NCBI GenBank assembly: GCA_016779285.1 | Contig: JADHNV010000008.1 | Location: 1 to 20,327, forward strand | Direction: 5' to 3' | DNA length: 20,327 nucleotides | From: SAR86 cluster bacterium | GTDB taxonomy: Bacteria; Pseudomonadota; Gammaproteobacteria; Magnimaribacterales; D2472 | In this document: positions 17,177 to 20,327 of the stretch, in pieces | How the letters are laid out: the number at the start of each line of letters is the position of its first letter | Numbering within the stretch: position 1 is the stretch's first letter | Made by a program: the position numbers and the translations under genes | The notes under the pieces: model-generated | What the model saw: only the letters and a program-made list of their open reading frames with translations | Database searches by the model: none | Told to the model about the DNA's origin: nothing

Positions 17177-18131
17177 CCAGGTTCATTAAAAAATCACGAA
17201 TAGCTACGCCAACGAATGAAGGCTCAGCATAAGTAATATCATGCTTGCCACCCTTCAATACGAGTAACTGAGATTGAGGAATACAAAGCATGAGCTCTTC
17301 ACTGCCTTTAAATGGAACAACACCATCATCTGTTCCCCAGATAGTCAGAGTTGGCTTGTTCAAATTTCCTACTTCGGCAAACATTTCTTGAGTGCTAAAT
17401 AAATTAAAATTGCGGGCTGTTGATAGCAAAGCGTGGATGAAGCCCTGGTATTGCATCTGTATTCCTGCTTTGTTAATAAAATCTTTTTTTGATAAAGCCA
17501 ATGGATCTTCTCTGGGCGGCTCATCATTCTCTTCGTTTCCTTGAAAGACCAACCTTGAACCAAATACATTTAGAACCCACTCTCCGATTAAAGGTTTCAT
17601 GATCCACCAATCCTTGGTTGGGTTTTCAACCATAAACCCTGCTGGAGCAATCAAAGACATGCTTTTAACCATGTCAGGAAACTCATTGGTAAAGTGCCCA
17701 ACTATAGGCCCGCCCATTGAATAGCCCACTAAATGAACCTGATCAGAAATTCCCTGGGTATCCAATAAACCTTTAAGAGATTGAACAAAAACATCTTTGG
17801 TATATTTAATTTTTGGTCTCTCTGAATATCCTCGACCATAATGATCAAACACCAGGATTGAGTAACCGGCATCCAACAAAAAACCCTTCATTCCATCCCA
17901 GACAAAGTGAGGAGTAGAAAATCCATGCACCAAAACGACTGTTTCTTTTTTTGCAATTTCGGTATCAGGATAATACCAGCGGTAATACAGATTGCCTTCT
18001 TTTAATGAGGCCCAAGAACCTTCGGCAGGAAGGTCGGATGCTGTTAATGTTTTAAGGTTATATGTTTGAACAAAATATGTAATCCATAGAACTAAAAGAG
18101 CAACTAAAAGACCCGTGAGTATTTTCTTCAT
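17160..18131 (-). CDS. Membrane-anchored alpha/beta hydrolase, substrate unknown
   Basis: A 323-residue alpha/beta-hydrolase-fold enzyme. The N-terminal segment MKKILTGLLVALLVLWITYF is a signal anchor, so the catalytic domain probably faces the periplasm while tethered to the membrane. The oxyanion motif is HGFSTP (69-74). The nucleophile is Ser138 in GYSMGG, the acid is Asp269 in WGTDDGVVP, and the base is His297 in GGKHDI, so the triad is complete. The sequence resembles lipase/esterase or epoxide-hydrolase-like members, but the nucleophile is Ser, which excludes epoxide hydrolase and haloalkane dehalogenase chemistry. The ATG at 18131 has a good Shine-Dalgarno (AAGGAA). The 3' end overlaps valS. 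Substrate cannot be named from sequence. Confidence 0.88.
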   Translation of the reverse strand: MKKILTGLLVALLVLWITYFVQTYNLKTLTASDLPAEGSWASLKEGNLYYRWYYPDTEIAKKETVVLVHGFSTPHFVWDGMKGFLLDAGYSILVFDHYGRGYSERPKIKYTKDVFVQSLKGLLDTQGISDQVHLVGYSMGGPIVGHFTNEFPDMVKSMSLIAPAGFMVENPTKDWWIMKPLIGEWVLNVFGSRLVFQGNEENDEPPREDPLALSKKDFINKAGIQMQYQGFIHALLSTARNFNLFSTQEMFAEVGNLNKPTLTIWGTDDGVVPFKGSEELMLCIPQSQLLVLKGGKHDITYAEPSFVGVAIRDFLMNLAMAEA

Positions 18132-18211
18132 GAATTTCCTTGCGCAGATTGAAAGGCTTTCAGCACAGTTTATCTTATTTTTGTAGAGTCAATAATCGCC
18201 ACTATTTCTAA

Positions 18212-18694
18212 TTAAACATTCCTCTTGATCCATAACATTTGCATCACTAGCACTACCATGTAAATTAAAAAGAATGCTGCGTAAAAACCCATCAAAAGAG
18301 GATCCGTTAATGTTGTTATTACAGGATCGCCAACTGGTAGACGTCTCAATCCATCCGTGATAGCTGGAATAGCGTGAAACAAAAAGAGCGAGGTATAGCA
18401 AAGAGTTTGAAAATATGGTGCTAACCATCCAAAAAATAAACCTTTTTCATTAATCCTACCGATAATTAATGCTAACAATGTTAGAACAGCAAGCATGTGG
18501 CCCACTCCAAATCCGCCCTGCTTATACAAAGTAAGAGCAGTGACTGCTGCAATTAATGTACAAATTAAAAAGATTTTTGCAGATACATTCTGAGAATCGA
18601 TAATTTTATATTTAACCAAAGAATAGAACCCGCTTAATAATGCAAAAATTCCCATAAAAGTATGAAACCAACCATAAAGTGACATCTCTGGCAT
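18212..18694 (-). CDS. Uncharacterised multi-pass membrane protein with three membrane histidines
   Basis: This 160-residue protein is almost entirely hydrophobic, with about five membrane segments (roughly 9-27, 39-57, 62-80, 90-110 and 131-154) and a short basic tail (WIKRNV). I do not recognise the family with confidence; it recalls DUF2306-like predicted membrane proteins, but that is weak. Histidines 11 (GWFHTF), 66 (GVGHML) and 107 (LFHAIP) all lie in or at the edge of membrane segments, a pattern seen in membrane haem or quinone proteins, though no known cytochrome motif is present. The ATG at 18694 is supported by AGGAG (18700-18704, minus strand) five bases upstream. That ribosome site directly abuts a 64-bp TTTA tandem repeat. 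The hydrolase gene follows after 80 bp. Confidence 0.8.
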   Translation of the reverse strand: MPEMSLYGWFHTFMGIFALLSGFYSLVKYKIIDSQNVSAKIFLICTLIAAVTALTLYKQGGFGVGHMLAVLTLLALIIGRINEKGLFFGWLAPYFQTLCYTSLFLFHAIPAITDGLRRLPVGDPVITTLTDPLLMGFYAAFFLIYMVVLVMQMLWIKRNV

Positions 18695-18703
18695 TTTTTC
18701 TCC

Positions 18704-18786
<83 letters not shown>

Positions 18787-18813
18787 ACTAATCCCAAGTC
18801 AAGAAAATATAAT

Positions 18814-20327
18814 TTAAGATCTGTTTGTAATTGACCATATTGCCTCATAACTGGGTTTGAGGTTGCCATACATCTTTTTATAGACTTTGTGATACAGATC
18901 ATTATAAATTTCTTTATTGGCATCTATAGGATGAAATCTATCACCTGGATGGGTCATCTTTTCAACTGCAGAAGAGAAATCTGAATACAAGCCAATCCCA
19001 ACAGCGCTAGCGATAGCAGCTCCTAAAGAAGACGTTTCAAAAGTATGCGGACGAAAAACAGTCATGCCAAAAATATCAGCAGTGATTTGCATAACTTCGT
19101 CACTTTGAGATCCGCCACCAGATACAACCAACCGAGAGATAGTTTTCTTACTTCGCTTTTCTAAGAGTTCTTTGCTTTCCCTTAATGCATAGGTCAGTCC
19201 TTCAATCATTGCGCGATAAAGATGCGCCCTCGTATGGTCTTCATTAAAGCCAATAATAGCTCCACGAGTTTCTGGCCCATCGCCATTTGAGGGTGACCAA
19301 TATGGCTGAAGCATTAATCCATCAGAGCCAGCAGGGACTTTGCTCAGCAATTCATCAAATAACATCTCTGGCTGAAGGTTTTGATTGGCTGCTAATTGCT
19401 CTTCATGCAGTCCAAACTCTTTTTTAAACCAGCTGACCATCCAGTATCCGCGTTGAACCATCATTTCAATATTAAATGTATTGGGTATAACGCCTGGATA
19501 TGCTGGATAAAAAGGAATAGCTTCAATGTATTTATCAGAAGTAATATTAAGAGTAGCAAGGCTTCCATAGCTCAAGCTGCCTGTTTCATTATCGATACAG
19601 CCAGTTCCCAAAACCTCACAAGCTTTATCTGAGCCACTGGCAATCAATGGGAGTCCTTGAGGAATTCCAGTTTCTTCAGCCGCAGCTTCAGTAATTTCTC
19701 CTAGCACTGATCCCGCCGGTAAAACCTCTGGTAACATTTCTGAACGAATTGGCATAGCACGCCACTTCCAGTCTTTTTGCTCTGCCCATTGTTGAGTCTT
19801 ATATTCAAATGGAACAAATCCCACAGTGCTAGCAATAGCATCATTGTATTGACCAGTGAGTTTATAATTGTGATATCCAGATAGAAGCAAGAATTTATGG
19901 ATCTGCTTCCAAATCTCAGGCTCATTTTGCTCAATCCAATTGGCTTCAGCTTGTGCGTGCATTAAATCCACTAATGGCTTGGCTCTAATCAAGCTCATTA
20001 AAGCTGATTCTATTTTTCCTAGTTTAGGTTTTGTTTCTACTTGTCGCTGATCTAACCAGCTAATGGCAGGTCGCAAGGGTTGATTGTCCCTGTCCATCGG
20101 GACTATGGTTGCGCGCTGGGTAGTGACCGAAACAGCTGCAATAGATTCCTTAGGTATGGACAGCTTTGGCCATAGTTCTTGGCAAGCGTGACAAAGGGAA
20201 TCCCAAAAATAATCTGCATGCTGCTCTGCCCATCCTTTCTGAATAGAAAAATAAGGCTCAATTTCAACTTTACTTTTTGCAATAAGCTGGCCTTCTTCAT
20301 CAAAAACCATGGCTCGCACGCTTTGAG
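18814..20327 (-). CDS. FGGY-family carbohydrate kinase, partial (5' end outside window)
   Basis: ATP-dependent sugar or polyol kinase of the FGGY family (relatives: xylulokinase, glycerol kinase, ribulokinase). The frame is open to the window edge. The residues before the first possible internal start read QSVRAMVFDEEG, which is the continuation of the N-terminal phosphate-binding loop (DxGT-QS-xRA). The true start therefore lies only about 10-15 residues outside. Visible motifs are SWLDQR, the putative catalytic Asp in IASGSDKACEVLGTG, and the C-terminal ATP-site motif VVSGGGSQSDEVMQI. The stretch RGAIIGFNEDHTRAHLYRAM with ALRESKELLE resembles the YgcE-like branch, whose substrates are not established. 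Sampled lines reach 38-50% GC, against 27-30% in glnD. Confidence 0.9.
   Translation of the reverse strand, partial: QSVRAMVFDEEGQLIAKSKVEIEPYFSIQKGWAEQHADYFWDSLCHACQELWPKLSIPKESIAAVSVTTQRATIVPMDRDNQPLRPAISWLDQRQVETKPKLGKIESALMSLIRAKPLVDLMHAQAEANWIEQNEPEIWKQIHKFLLLSGYHNYKLTGQYNDAIASTVGFVPFEYKTQQWAEQKDWKWRAMPIRSEMLPEVLPAGSVLGEITEAAAEETGIPQGLPLIASGSDKACEVLGTGCIDNETGSLSYGSLATLNITSDKYIEAIPFYPAYPGVIPNTFNIEMMVQRGYWMVSWFKKEFGLHEEQLAANQNLQPEMLFDELLSKVPAGSDGLMLQPYWSPSNGDGPETRGAIIGFNEDHTRAHLYRAMIEGLTYALRESKELLEKRSKKTISRLVVSGGGSQSDEVMQITADIFGMTVFRPHTFETSSLGAAIASAVGIGLYSDFSSAVEKMTHPGDRFHPIDANKEIYNDLYHKVYKKMYGNLKPSYEAIWSITNRS

Noticed and set aside
18150..18162. Near-perfect dyad TGAAAG-G-CTTTCA upstream of the hydrolase, considered as terminator or operator
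   Set aside because: The stem is only six pairs with a one-base centre and no T-run follows on the minus strand, so it is not a terminator. As an operator it is unsupported and short enough to arise by chance.
18189..18428. Minus-strand 79-codon frame overlapping the uncharacterised membrane protein
   Set aside because: Shifted frame of the longer, ribosome-site-supported membrane gene, with low-complexity, non-family sequence.
20301..20319. Internal GTG (20319) or ATG (20310) as the true start of the FGGY kinase
   Set aside because: The frame stays open to the window edge and the preceding residues (QS) continue the N-terminal phosphate-binding loop, so the gene is cut by the window and does not start here.

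Overview
The window is a compact, AT-rich bacterial chromosome segment. It carries housekeeping genes in an order typical of Gammaproteobacteria: map-glnD-dapD (as in E. coli), and lptF/lptG divergent from pepA, followed by valS. Low GC, gaps of 0-40 bp, stop codons of converging genes that touch or overlap, and a missing holC between pepA and valS suggest a streamlined, probably marine gammaproteobacterium. SAR86-like is my best guess. It is an inference from gene order and composition, not from any marker gene.

Layout. Positions 1-3114 (minus) hold carA and most of carB, the two subunits of carbamoyl-phosphate synthetase. Positions 3255-8730 (plus) hold map, glnD, dapD and dapE, covering N-terminal methionine removal, nitrogen signalling through PII, and two steps of the succinylase branch of lysine/diaminopimelate synthesis. 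Next come a POT-family peptide/proton symporter (minus), a small RDD membrane protein (plus), the LPS-export permeases lptG and lptF (minus), leucyl aminopeptidase pepA (plus) and valyl-tRNA synthetase valS (plus).

The right end (17160-20327, all minus) is less universal. It has a membrane-anchored alpha/beta hydrolase, an uncharacterised multi-pass membrane protein with three membrane histidines, and a FGGY carbohydrate kinase cut by the window edge. Sampled lines of the kinase are clearly richer in GC than glnD.

Two things stand out. First, a perfect (TAAA)16 tandem repeat (18704-18767) directly abuts the Shine-Dalgarno sequence of the uncharacterised membrane protein, a plausible length-variable expression switch. 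Second, both LptF and LptG lack the coupling-helix glutamate that E. coli uses to contact LptB. A perfect -10 box six bases before the dapD ATG also suggests a leaderless transcript. I found no CRISPR array, insertion sequence, tRNA, rRNA or prophage, and no clear multi-gene new system. No stretch over 300 bases lacks a gene.
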